A stretch of 64,000 bases of DNA from Ancylobacter sp. IITR112 (GTDB lineage: Bacteria > Pseudomonadota > Alphaproteobacteria > Rhizobiales > Xanthobacteraceae), in assembly GCF_041415945.1 (NCBI RefSeq), contig NZ_JBGCUS010000001.1:4310501-4374500 (forward strand). Direction: 5' to 3'. The notes under the pieces were generated by a model. That model had not been told where the DNA came from and made no database searches. It saw nothing but the letters and a program-made list of their open reading frames with translations. Numbering within the stretch: position 1 is the stretch's first letter; every line of letters starts with the position of its first letter. The position numbers and the translations under genes were made by a program. This document shows, one piece after another, positions 11,301-18,555 of this stretch.

Positions 11301-11710
11301 ACGGCTGGTACGACACCGGCGACATCGTCAGCTTCGACGAGGAGGGCTTCGTCGCCATTCGCGGCCGGGTGAAGCGCTTCGCCAAGATTGCCGGCGAGAT
11401 GATCTCGCTCGCCGCCGTCGACGCCATGGTGGCGACGCTGCGGCCCGATGCCGAGCATGTCGCGGTGGCGGTGCCGGATGCGCGGCGCGGCGAGCGCATC
11501 ATCCTGATGACCACCGCGCCGGACCTGACCCGCGCCGCGCTGCAGGCGCATGGCCGCGAGCGCGGCGTGACCGAGCTGATGATCCCGGCCGAGATCCTGC
11601 GCATGGACGAACTGCCGCTGCTCGGCTCCGGCAAGGTGGACTTCACCCGGGCGCGCGCCATCGCGCTGGAAATGCTGGCCGCGCGGGCCCCGGCCGGGGA
11701 GGGGGCATGA
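8303..11710 (+). CDS. aas: Fused lysophospholipid transporter / acyltransferase / acyl-ACP synthetase
   Basis: This 1135-residue protein combines three activities for remaking membrane phospholipids. Residues 1 to about 415 form an LplT-like MFS flippase that would bring lysophospholipid inwards. Residues about 430-620 are a PlsC-type acyltransferase with NHVSFLDAP (HX4D) and FPEGRITVTG. Residues about 640-1135 are an AMP-forming acyl-CoA/ACP synthetase with FTSGSEGTPKGVVLSH and YGVTECAPV. E. coli has the first activity as LplT and the other two in Aas. The stop overlaps the start of the tetR gene (ATGA), and a candidate TetR operator lies just upstream. Confidence 0.93.
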   Translation: MFTRLMTARRFAPLFWCQFFAAFNDNFVKNAMALLILYGIAHVNGGALVTLAGGVFILPFFLFSSLGGQLADRYDKALIARRVKFAEIWIVLIASAGFVIQSIPLLFLGLFLMGTLSALFGPVKYGILPDHLAKDELVSGNALIEMATFAAILGGTVGGALAFTHTGEWAVAGFTFVLAVIAWLSARAIPPTLPGAPDLKIDRNIWRSTMTLLADIRAERPIWRGALIVSWFWLVGGVVLSLLPTLVKDNIGGLESVVTLFLVLFTIGVAIGSTLAAKLSEGRILLALVPAAGLLMGVFALDLAWLMGTLAPAAQPIGWDEFLTSGAGVHAAIGLIGLAAAGGAFVVPTFAFVQAAAGEDRRARVIAGNNVLNAAFMVAGAVIVAGLQFAGFTAPALLGVIGAASLIVAILAGRAFQGQVMRDLIKLVFRVLFRVEVTGAEHLKAAGPGSVIAINHVSFLDAPLIMALLDNDPVFAVDRTIAEAWWVKPFLKLVRAFPLDPTKPMATRDLIRQVQQGEQLVIFPEGRITVTGSIMKIYDGSALIADKADAPVVPVRIEGLEQTYFSRLDGHQTRKRLFPKVRVTILPPRKLKVDKELFGRKRRRAAGAALYDVMSDLVFETSHTNVTVYQAVEDAAVRLGMKRIVLEDPLGTILSYRKLLLGAKILGDKLAKETAPGEKVGVLLPNAAGIAVVLMGLSRHGRVPVMLNYTAGATNLVTACKAAEVKLVVASRAFIEKARLEAEVAELEKHVRVLMSEDIRASVTTPDKLRALLPLPAPKPAHPDDPAFVLFTSGSEGTPKGVVLSHRNILTNVAQVAARIDFSPADIMFNVLPVFHSFGLTGGLVLPMVSGLKTYLYPSPLHYRIIPELVYATNATAIVGTDTFLMGYARTANPYDFRSLRFVVAGAEPVKMETRRVWMEKFGHRILEGYGVTECAPVLAVNTPMFNRVGTVGRMLPGIHHRLETMAGIEEGGRLQVRGPNVMLGYLRAEKPGVIEPPEHGWYDTGDIVSFDEEGFVAIRGRVKRFAKIAGEMISLAAVDAMVATLRPDAEHVAVAVPDARRGERIILMTTAPDLTRAALQAHGRERGVTELMIPAEILRMDELPLLGSGKVDFTRARAIALEMLAARAPAGEGA

Positions 11711-12288
11711 GTGCCCCCGCCCGGCGCGGCCGCGACGGGGCGGATACGCGCGCGCGCATCGAGGCGGTGGCGCTGGAACTCTTCGCCCAGAAGGGCGTCG
11801 CCGCCACCTCGGTGCGCGACATCGCGCTTGGCGTCGGGGTGAGCGAGGGCGCGCTCTACCGGCATTTCCCCTCCAAGGAGCAATTGGCGCGCGAGCTTTT
11901 CCTCACCCGCTATGCCGGGCTGGCGGCGGAGATCTGCGCCATCGACGCCGCCGAGCCGGAACTTGAGCCCAAGCTGCGGGCGGTGGTAGGGCTCGCCTGC
12001 GAGCTGTTCGATTCCGAGCCGGCGCTGTTCGCCTATCTGCTCATCCACCAGCACGAACATCTCGGCGGCGTGCCGGAGGCGCCGGAGGAGAATGTGGTGG
12101 AAGCGGTGGCGCAGATGCTGCGCGGGGCCGGTGTGCCGCCGGCGCGGGTGACGCTGGCGAGCGCGCTGGCGCTGGGCTGCGTGGTGCAGCCGGCGGTGTT
12201 CGCGCTCTATGGCCGGATAAAAGGCCCGCTGGCGGCGCAGGCGGAGGCCATCGCCGAAAGCGTAATTTCGATAATTAGGAATATATAA
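11707..12288 (+). CDS. TetR/AcrR family transcriptional regulator
   Basis: This 193-residue repressor has a clear N-terminal TetR helix-turn-helix (about residues 15-60: ALELFAQKGVAATSVRDIA, then GVSEGALYRHFPSKEQLARE). The C-terminal domain is a variable ligand-binding fold. It is coupled to the upstream lipid-remodelling gene by a 4-base overlap, so it probably senses an acyl ligand and controls that operon. The last nine or so codons (SVISIIRNI) are AT-rich, unlike the rest of the gene, and run directly into an AT-rich segment. The native C-terminus may have been replaced by an insertion. Confidence 0.9.
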   Translation: MSAPARRGRDGADTRARIEAVALELFAQKGVAATSVRDIALGVGVSEGALYRHFPSKEQLARELFLTRYAGLAAEICAIDAAEPELEPKLRAVVGLACELFDSEPALFAYLLIHQHEHLGGVPEAPEENVVEAVAQMLRGAGVPPARVTLASALALGCVVQPAVFALYGRIKGPLAAQAEAIAESVISIIRNI

Positions 12289-12295
12289 TCATTAT

Positions 12296-12835
12296 TTAAT
12301 TACTAAATAGTAATTTGTGGTCGACGTGTATTCTTTTTATTTCAATTATTGCATTTCTTATTTCAGTATTTATGTCTCTGATCTCGGATATTATTTCTGA
12401 TTTATCATCGTCTATTGATTTTTTCAGTATTTCGCTTTTTTCGTAAAATCTAGTCTGCAAAAATTGCGCTCTTTTTGTCGCGTAATAGGCCTCTGAGAAG
12501 TATGATCTCAATTCAGATTTCGAATCTGATTTTTTCAGCAATGCGATCCATTCAAGATTTCTATTAACTATCCCGAACACAATATCAACTTGATTTACGT
12601 ATTCAAACCAAATCTCTCCTCGTGCTTGATGATGATTTACTATTTTTTCCAGAAGCTGCTGAAAGTGCTGTCCGTGTTCAAGAAATACAGCTTTCGCCGT
12701 CTTCCTGCGTTCCAGCCCCTGTAAGAACTGCTGGATGCAAAGAGCAATAATAGAGCCGGCGGCGGCGAGGAACCCGCCAACCACCGCGCCCAGAAAAGCG
12801 TCACTCGAAAACAGGGGTGAAGCTGATTCGATCAT
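12296..12835 (-). CDS. Orphan membrane-anchored protein in an AT-rich segment
   Basis: I do not recognise a family for this 179-residue product. It has one N-terminal membrane helix (about residues 13-38, AFLGAVVGGFLAAAGSIIAL). A long helical, charge-rich part likely to form coiled coils follows, including KKSIDDDKSEIISEIRDINTE. The first 35-40 codons are GC-rich like the host, while the rest is strongly AT-rich with many AAA, ATT and TTT codons. The gene may therefore be chimeric or recently acquired. It lies tail-to-tail with tetR and just downstream of ybaB, where many alphaproteobacteria have recR. A small accessory or defence-related membrane protein is possible but unproven. Confidence 0.65.
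   Translation of the reverse strand: MIESASPLFSSDAFLGAVVGGFLAAAGSIIALCIQQFLQGLERRKTAKAVFLEHGQHFQQLLEKIVNHHQARGEIWFEYVNQVDIVFGIVNRNLEWIALLKKSDSKSELRSYFSEAYYATKRAQFLQTRFYEKSEILKKSIDDDKSEIISEIRDINTEIRNAIIEIKRIHVDHKLLFSN
12298..12315. terminator. AT-rich hairpin between convergent tetR and orphan gene
   Basis: AATTACT (12298-12304) and AGTAATT (12309-12315) form a perfect 7-bp inverted repeat with a 4-base loop. It lies 9 bases after the tetR stop and overlaps the last codons of the convergent orphan gene. It could serve both transcripts weakly, but it has no long T run. Confidence 0.35.
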
Positions 12836-12844
12836 TTTTGCATT

Positions 12845-13165
12845 CTAGAACAGCTTCATGCCGGGAGGGATCGGCAGGCCGGCGGTGATCGCCTGCGTCT
12901 TCTCCTGCACGATGCGCTCGCCCTTGGCGCGGGCGTCGGCATGGGCGGCGACGATCAGGTCTTCCAGAATTTCGGCTTCGTCCGGGTTGAGCAGGCTCGG
13001 GTCGATATGGATCGCCTTCAGCGCGCCCTTGGCGGAGACGCGCACCGTGACCATGCCGCCGCCGGCGGCGCCGTCGACCTCGATGGCTTCAAGCTCCGCC
13101 TGGAGCTGCTCCATCTTCGACTGCATCTCCTTCACCTTGGACATGATGCCGAGAAGGTCTTTCAT
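12845..13165 (-). CDS. ybaB: YbaB/EbfC family nucleoid-associated protein
   Basis: This 106-residue DNA-binding protein starts MKDLLGIMSKVKEMQSKMEQ. It has the family core ELEAIEVDGAAGGGMVTVRVSAKG, then IDPSLLNPDEAEILEDLI. YbaB/EbfC dimers bind DNA and are almost always encoded directly after dnaX, as here with a 15-base gap and the same strand. The usual next gene, recR, is not found. An AT-rich orphan gene takes its place. Confidence 0.97.
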   Translation of the reverse strand: MKDLLGIMSKVKEMQSKMEQLQAELEAIEVDGAAGGGMVTVRVSAKGALKAIHIDPSLLNPDEAEILEDLIVAAHADARAKGERIVQEKTQAITAGLPIPPGMKLF

Positions 13166-13180
13166 CGGGAAACTCCTGTG

Positions 13181-15160
13181 TCAGAATTCGATCTCGTCAT
13201 CCGCGCCCGGCCCGTCGTCGCGGGCGGCCATCAGATCGGCGTCGGTCATGTCGGCATCGCCGGTGAAGCCGGCGGGCTCCTCCGGGGCGAGGGAGCGCAC
13301 ATCGACGATGGTGGCGCCGGGAAACCGCGCCAGCGCCGCCGCCACCAGCGGGTCGGCGCGCACGCCGGTCATCATCGCGTCGCGCTGGGCGGCGGCCTTC
13401 TCGGCCAGCGTCGGCTCGCCCTCTTCGCGCGACAGGGCGACCAGCCAGCGCCGGCCGGTCCATTCCGACAGCTTGGACTGAAGTTCCTGAATGAGGTTCG
13501 GCGCGCCGCCGGGGGCAAGCGCGACTTCCATCTGCCCGTCCTCGAAGGCGACGAGGCGCACGCTGTTTTCCAGCGCGAATTTGAGCTTGAGGTCGCGCCT
13601 TGCGGCGGCGAGGGCGACAAGGTCCTCGAAGCTCGCCACGGCGAGGCCGGGTGTGGGCGCGGGCGCCGGTGCGGCCGGGCGCGGCGTGGCGCGCGAGGCG
13701 ACGGAGAGGTGACTTGCGGCGGTCGGCGCCGCCGAGGGGGCGTGCGAAGGCGCGGGGAAGCTGCGCGGGGCGGTCGCCGCCATCGCCGAACCGCCGCCAC
13801 CGGACCCGCCGCCTCCAGAACCGTTGCCCATCGGCGCGCCGCCACCACCGGAAGGCCGGCCGGCGGGCGCATCCGCCGCGCCGTCGCGCAGGCGGCGCAG
13901 CGCCTCGTCCGGGGTTGGCAGGTCGCTGGCATAGGCGAGGCGCACCAGCACCATTTCCGCCGCCTGCATCGGCTTGGCCGCCTGCTGCACCTCACCGAGG
14001 CCCTTGGTGAGCATCTGCCAGGCGCGCGAGAGCACCCGCATGGACAGGCCGCGGGCGAACTCCCGCCCGCGCAGGCGCTCGGCCTCCACCAGCGCCGCAT
14101 CGTCCGCCGTCTCGGGCAGGATCTTCATGCGGGTGACGAGATGGGTGAACTCGGCGAGATCGGCGATCACCACCGCCGGATCGGCGCCGGAATCATATTG
14201 TTCGCGCAGTTCGGTCAGCGCCAGGGCGATGTCGCCCTTCATCAGCGCCTCGAACAGGTCGATCACCCGGCCGCGATCGGCGAGGCCGAGCAGCGCGCGC
14301 ACCTGTTCGCCATGCACCATGCCCCCCGTCGCCTGCCCGCCGGAATGGGCGATGGCCTGGTCGAGAAGCGAGAGCGCGTCGCGCACCGAGCCTTCCGCCG
14401 CGCGGGCGATGAGGCTCAGCGCCTCGGCGTCGATGCCGACCCCTTCCGATGCGCAGATGCCCTGGAGGTGCCGCGCCAGCGTGCCGGCCTCGACCCGGCG
14501 CAGATCGAAGCGCTGGGTGCGCGAGAGCACCGTGACCGGCACCTTGCGGATTTCCGTGGTGGCGAAGATGAACTTCACATGCTCGGGCGGCTCTTCCAGC
14601 GTCTTCAGCAGGCCGTTGAAGGCCGCTGTGGAGAGCATGTGCACTTCGTCGATGATGAACACCTTGTAGCGCGCCAGCACCGGCTTGTAGCGCGCCGCCT
14701 CGATGATCTCGCGGATGTCGCCGATGCCGGTATTGGACGCGGCGTCCATTTCCTGCACGTCGACATGGCGGCTTTCGATGATGTCGCGGCAATGGCGGCC
14801 GAGCACCGGCATGTCCAGCGTCGGCGCGCCACCACCGGCGGGGCCGTCGGCCGGCTCGTAATTGAGCGCGCGGGCGAGGATGCGGGCGGTGGTGGTCTTG
14901 CCTACCCCGCGCACGCCGGTGAGGATATAGGCCTGCGCGATGCGCCCGGAGGCGAAGGCATTGCCCAGCGTCCGCACCATCGCCTCCTGGCCGATCAGGT
15001 CGGCGAAGGTCTGCGGGCGGTATTTGCGCGCCAGCACGCGATAAGGCGCGGGCGCGGCGGCCGGCGCCAGCGCGGGCACCGCCGGGGCGATGCCGAGGTC
15101 GAAGCCCGGCGTGTCGTCGGCGGGCGTCTGGTCATGCCTGTCGGGGGTGTCGGCGCTCAT
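13181..15160 (-). CDS. dnaX: DNA polymerase III subunits gamma/tau
   Basis: This is the clamp-loader ATPase of the replicative polymerase. The AAA+ module has Walker A GVRGVGKTTTA, Walker B IIDEVHML and sensor region FIFATTEIRKVP. A proline/alanine/glycine-rich linker leads to a tau-type C-terminal domain. The chosen start (MSADTPDRHDQ) gives 659 residues, and an in-frame GTG/ATG 20 codons upstream is less likely. The four-cysteine zinc module of many DnaX proteins is reduced to a single cysteine (GRHCRD). I recall this as common in alphaproteobacteria. I saw no A-rich slippery sequence, so a separate gamma form is not expected. Confidence 0.96.
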   Translation of the reverse strand: MSADTPDRHDQTPADDTPGFDLGIAPAVPALAPAAAPAPYRVLARKYRPQTFADLIGQEAMVRTLGNAFASGRIAQAYILTGVRGVGKTTTARILARALNYEPADGPAGGGAPTLDMPVLGRHCRDIIESRHVDVQEMDAASNTGIGDIREIIEAARYKPVLARYKVFIIDEVHMLSTAAFNGLLKTLEEPPEHVKFIFATTEIRKVPVTVLSRTQRFDLRRVEAGTLARHLQGICASEGVGIDAEALSLIARAAEGSVRDALSLLDQAIAHSGGQATGGMVHGEQVRALLGLADRGRVIDLFEALMKGDIALALTELREQYDSGADPAVVIADLAEFTHLVTRMKILPETADDAALVEAERLRGREFARGLSMRVLSRAWQMLTKGLGEVQQAAKPMQAAEMVLVRLAYASDLPTPDEALRRLRDGAADAPAGRPSGGGGAPMGNGSGGGGSGGGGSAMAATAPRSFPAPSHAPSAAPTAASHLSVASRATPRPAAPAPAPTPGLAVASFEDLVALAAARRDLKLKFALENSVRLVAFEDGQMEVALAPGGAPNLIQELQSKLSEWTGRRWLVALSREEGEPTLAEKAAAQRDAMMTGVRADPLVAAALARFPGATIVDVRSLAPEEPAGFTGDADMTDADLMAARDDGPGADDEIEF

Positions 15161-15253
15161 GGCCCCTTCATAGCATCGCCGGCGGCGGATCGCGCAACGC
15201 GGCGACGACGGGGCGGACAAATTTCCGGGGACGGCGGGAGGCCGGAGCGCGCG

Positions 15254-17254
15254 CTACAGCCGCCATTTCACCGCGAGCGAGCCGGTCTGGTTGAGATAGG
15301 CGGAGGGGCTCGCCTGCACATCGTAGCGCGCCTCGAAGCTCAGCGTCTCGGAGCGCTGGGCGACGAGGCCGAGCCCGGCAGTGAACAGCCAGGGCGACAG
15401 GTCGGCGCCGGGCGTGACGAAAGGATCGCCGCCGCCGGCAAAGGCGGCGGTGACGCCGCCGGTGTCGCCGATGAGATCATAGCCGACGCTGCCGCGCGCC
15501 GTCAGTGCCAGCGTCTCGGTCAGCGCATAGCGCAAGGCGAGTTCGCCGGAGAGAAAGAGTTCGCGATAGGTCTGGCCGTCCACCGCGAGGTTGAGCGGGC
15601 CGGCGCCGGTCTCGCTGTAGCTGTCCGCGTCGACGCCGAGGAAATCGAGCCGTACCGCCGGCATCAGCGTCAGCCCGCCGCCGGCCGGCAGCGTGCCGCG
15701 CAGCCGCGCGCCGAGCTGGAGCACGCGGCTCTGGTAATCGCCCTGCGCCTGCGTGCCCATGAAGCCGATAGTGCGCGAGGTGTCGGTGTCGACCAGCCCG
15801 GCATTGACCAGCGCGCTGAGGTCGAGCCCCTCGCCCAGCGCGTAGGAGCCATAGGCGCCGAGCGTATAGGAGCGCAGATTGGCGGTGCCGGTGGCGAGAT
15901 TGGCCCGCGCGGCATCGGTGTCGGCGGAAACGCCGGTGGAGGTGAAGGCGAACAGCGCGCCAGCGCGGAACGCCCCGTCGAAGCTGCGGTCGACGCCGAA
16001 GGCGGCGCCGCCGCCATCGAAGCTGTAGCCCGGCACGCCGCCGATGGCGCTCTGATGGCCGCCGCCGCCGAGCGGGCGCACCCAGGCCCGGCTGGTCTCC
16101 GGCGCCGCGTCCAGCCGCTCGGTCACGACCTGCCCGAGCATGCGCTGGATGTTCGCGGTCGCCTCGGTGGCGGCGCCGGCGAGCACCGGCAGCGTCTGGC
16201 TGATCGCGCCCGACAGAGCGGGGCCGCCGAGATCGTTGAGGGTGAGCGTGACCGGCGCCATCGCGCCGAACAGCCCGTCCGTGGTGCCGGCGACGGCATA
16301 GAGCGTGCGGGCGGCGCCGAGGGCGGCGGCGGTGCCGGTCGCCGCCACTGTCTCGACATAGGGGCGCACGACGGTCGTCTGGGTGATGTCGCCGGTGAAG
16401 ACGGCTGAGGAATCATAGGTGCCGAGCAGCATCTGCGCGTCCGAGGCGTCGCCCTCGATGCCGCCATAGAGGCTGGCGAGCTCGCCATCGGTGATCGTGT
16501 TGAACAGCACCCGCCCTTCCGGCGTGATCGAGCCGAGCAGGGTGAAGGCGGTGCCGTCCGGGCGCAGGCCCTCGCCCCAGAAATAGCCGCTCTTGTAGCC
16601 GGTGATGATGAAGGTGCCGGGCTGGGCGGTGCCGAACGCCTCCGGGCTGACGATCCGCCATGGCGTGCCCTGCGACCACGCCCATTGCGGCGAGAGATTG
16701 CTCGGCACCACCTGCGCTTCCGGCGGGGTGAAGACAGCGGGATCATAGGGCAGCATATAGGCCCAGTGGCTCACCAGCAGATCGGTGCCGATGATCATCT
16801 GCATTTCCATGCTGATCGTGTCGCCGATCGGCACCATTCGCCCGAGCCCGATGGTGCTGGGGCCGCCATCCGTGGAGGTGAACACCATGGAAATCTGGCC
16901 GGCCGGCGTGACCGTGCCCTGGATGGTCAGTTCCGAGGTCGAAACGATGGGGCCGATGGCCAGCGTGCCGGTGCTGGTGCCGGTGAACACGCCGTCGGTG
17001 GAGGTGCCGAGCGCCCACAGCGTCTGGTCGCCAATGGGCAGCGGATTGGCGAAGCTGGTGTCCGGGGCCGCATAGGCCAGCATTTGCGGGACGGTGACAT
17101 ACCAGTTGCTGTTGCTGAGGAGGGGGTCCCAGACCGACTGGGCCTGCGCCGCCGGGGCGAGGAAAAGCGCGCCGAGCACCGCCGCGATCGGACCTGCCGC
17201 CCGTTGCCCGGTCTGAGCGGCTCCGCGCCGCTGCTCCCGCCTGCCCCGCTTCAA
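15254..17254 (-). CDS. Autotransporter beta-barrel domain protein
   Basis: This is a type V secreted or outer-membrane protein. A signal peptide (AAGPIAAVLGALFLAPAAQAQ) precedes a passenger of about 280-300 residues with many S/T/G-rich beta segments but no family I recognise. A C-terminal autotransporter barrel of roughly 280 residues starts near RAWVRPLGGGGHQSAIGG. I chose a TTG start at 17254 because GGAGG lies 8 bases upstream and it gives a normal signal peptide (MKRGRREQRR...). The next alternative is ATG at 17332 with a 26-residue longer N-terminus. It sits between ffs and dnaX, which are often neighbours in alphaproteobacteria, so it is probably an insertion. The last residue is Leu, slightly unusual for a barrel end. 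Confidence 0.85.
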   Translation of the reverse strand: MKRGRREQRRGAAQTGQRAAGPIAAVLGALFLAPAAQAQSVWDPLLSNSNWYVTVPQMLAYAAPDTSFANPLPIGDQTLWALGTSTDGVFTGTSTGTLAIGPIVSTSELTIQGTVTPAGQISMVFTSTDGGPSTIGLGRMVPIGDTISMEMQMIIGTDLLVSHWAYMLPYDPAVFTPPEAQVVPSNLSPQWAWSQGTPWRIVSPEAFGTAQPGTFIITGYKSGYFWGEGLRPDGTAFTLLGSITPEGRVLFNTITDGELASLYGGIEGDASDAQMLLGTYDSSAVFTGDITQTTVVRPYVETVAATGTAAALGAARTLYAVAGTTDGLFGAMAPVTLTLNDLGGPALSGAISQTLPVLAGAATEATANIQRMLGQVVTERLDAAPETSRAWVRPLGGGGHQSAIGGVPGYSFDGGGAAFGVDRSFDGAFRAGALFAFTSTGVSADTDAARANLATGTANLRSYTLGAYGSYALGEGLDLSALVNAGLVDTDTSRTIGFMGTQAQGDYQSRVLQLGARLRGTLPAGGGLTLMPAVRLDFLGVDADSYSETGAGPLNLAVDGQTYRELFLSGELALRYALTETLALTARGSVGYDLIGDTGGVTAAFAGGGDPFVTPGADLSPWLFTAGLGLVAQRSETLSFEARYDVQASPSAYLNQTGSLAVKWRL

Positions 17255-17427
17255 TGCTCGCCCTCCGCTGTTTCGGAGTAGCGAAAATGGCGGCAGGCGC
17301 CGTAAGGAGCAACCCGGGGCAGGGCGCTTCATGCCCCTATCCCTGCCGATTTTGGGTGCATTCGCCGGCATGGCCTCGCCCGGCGGGCGCCGGAACGGGC
17401 GGTGCGGGGCGTGGCATGGGTCGTGAG

Positions 17428-17526
17428 GTGGGAGGCTGGACAGAGACCCGATCCGGGCTCGTTGGGGCTGCTTCCTTCCGGACCTGACCCGGTTGGCGAG
17501 TGGCTCGTCCACCGCCAACCTCCCGC
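17428..17526 (-). ncRNA. ffs: Signal recognition particle 4.5S RNA
   Basis: The minus strand carries the universally conserved SRP core GGTCAGGTCCGGAAGGAAGC (about 17473-17492), with the GGAA tetraloop and the asymmetric loop bases bound by Ffh. Upstream is GCCACTCGCCAACC, a block I recall from alphaproteobacterial ffs genes. The ends pair as GGGAGG (17524-17519) with CCTCCC (17435-17430), giving a single long hairpin of about 100 nt. The RNA works with Ffh in co-translational membrane targeting. The exact ends are estimated from the terminal stem. Confidence 0.93.
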
Positions 17527-17568
17527 CGCCTATATCGTCCAGATGCGCGGGGGATGCAAGAGGGCGCA

Positions 17569-18261
17569 TCAGTCTCGTTTCGGCACGGAAATTGGAGGTA
17601 GCAGATGGACAATATTCGGGTACGAACTATAAACCAAATTTATTATTTCTGCTAAATTTATATGATTATCTTTTGATATTTCGAGAGATAGATTCATTTT
17701 CTTGAATGTTAATCTATAGACTCTCTTATCTATGTGGGGGATAATTATCCTATTATCTACTGTATGTCGCATTATTTCTTTAGGTGAAAATGTTATTTCA
17801 CATCGATGTCCAATGGCATTTCTCAATAGTTTTGCATTATTAAATTTATTGTCGAATTCAACTAATGCTCTATCCAATTCGTCACTTTTTGCAACGCTAT
17901 TGAGATAAGGTACTTTGTGTAAATACGATTGCAAATAAGATATTATTTCCCTTATCCCAAAAACGGTCATTCCTGCATCTCGGGCGGCTATGTTTTTCCA
18001 TCCATCTATAGTTCCACATATTTTATTTTTTGAAATAGTATTTAGTTTATCAATTTCTTTAATGAAATTATATTCTTGAATTTCAATTATCTCAAACAAA
18101 GATACTGCATTTATGAAATCGTTTAGCAACGAATTTAGATTAATCAAATTGTTAATATAGAAAACAAAATCTGCTCCCTCATCGCGAGGTAATGAAGATG
18201 CGATGGGATTAAAGATCCCAATATCGTATACGCCTTCTTCCCCAACTTTTGGCTTAATCAT
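17569..18261 (-). CDS. AT-rich orphan protein with HEPN-like RX4H motif
   Basis: This 230-residue, mostly helical protein is encoded by strongly AT-rich DNA, unlike everything around it except the segment at 12.3-12.7 kb. I do not recognise a full-length family. Near the C-terminus it has LLRNAIGHRCE, in which Arg147-Asn148 and His152 match the RX4-6H pattern of HEPN domains. Many of these are RNases in toxin-antitoxin or antiviral systems. No antitoxin-like partner is adjacent, and the gene ends about 40 bases from the 5' end of ffs. HEPN membership is an inference from one motif plus helical content. Confidence 0.7.
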   Translation of the reverse strand: MIKPKVGEEGVYDIGIFNPIASSLPRDEGADFVFYINNLINLNSLLNDFINAVSLFEIIEIQEYNFIKEIDKLNTISKNKICGTIDGWKNIAARDAGMTVFGIREIISYLQSYLHKVPYLNSVAKSDELDRALVEFDNKFNNAKLLRNAIGHRCEITFSPKEIMRHTVDNRIIIPHIDKRVYRLTFKKMNLSLEISKDNHINLAEIINLVYSSYPNIVHLLPPISVPKRD

Positions 18262-18362
18262 ATATTTCGTCCAATTTAAGAAGGTTTTTGGGTGATTGTA
18301 TTGCCTGAGCAGTTACGTCATCACCATGGATATATTCAAGGCGTCGCGTGTCCAAGGGGGGT

Positions 18363-18383
18363 ATGATAACGAATTTGTATCAT
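18363..18383. promoter_or_regulatory. Inverted repeat in AT-rich gap before exported methyltransferase gene
   Basis: ATGATA (18363-18368) and TATCAT (18378-18383) form a perfect 6-bp inverted repeat with 9 bases between. It lies in the 294-base gap between the AT-rich orphan gene and the downstream gene, near the point where base composition returns to GC-rich. It could be an operator for the divergent pair or a remnant of an insertion end. I see nothing else definite in this gap. Confidence 0.3.
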
Positions 18384-18555
18384 GGCCGTTTGTGGGCGCC
18401 TAGGGCGTCGCTGCGCTGCGGAAAGCCCCGGCTCAAAGCGTTGTGACCGTTGCGGCGTCAAGGTTAATTGAGTGGGCGCGATGAAGAGTGAATGTTACCA
18501 AACGTAAAGTCTCAATAGAGTCGAGTGAGAAAGTATCAACCGAAGGAGAGGTAAG

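Noticed and set aside
12941..13165. recR downstream of ybaB
   Set aside because: Looked for because it usually follows ybaB, but no frame in 12289-12840 resembles RecR.
13181..15160. Programmed frameshift in dnaX giving a separate gamma subunit
   Set aside because: No A-rich slippery heptamer was seen; the gene is GC-rich throughout.
12941..16408. 1155-codon open frame on the plus strand opposite ybaB, dnaX and the autotransporter
   Set aside because: It runs antisense across three genes and has the same biased R/G/H-rich composition as other shadows; no ribosome site or family match.
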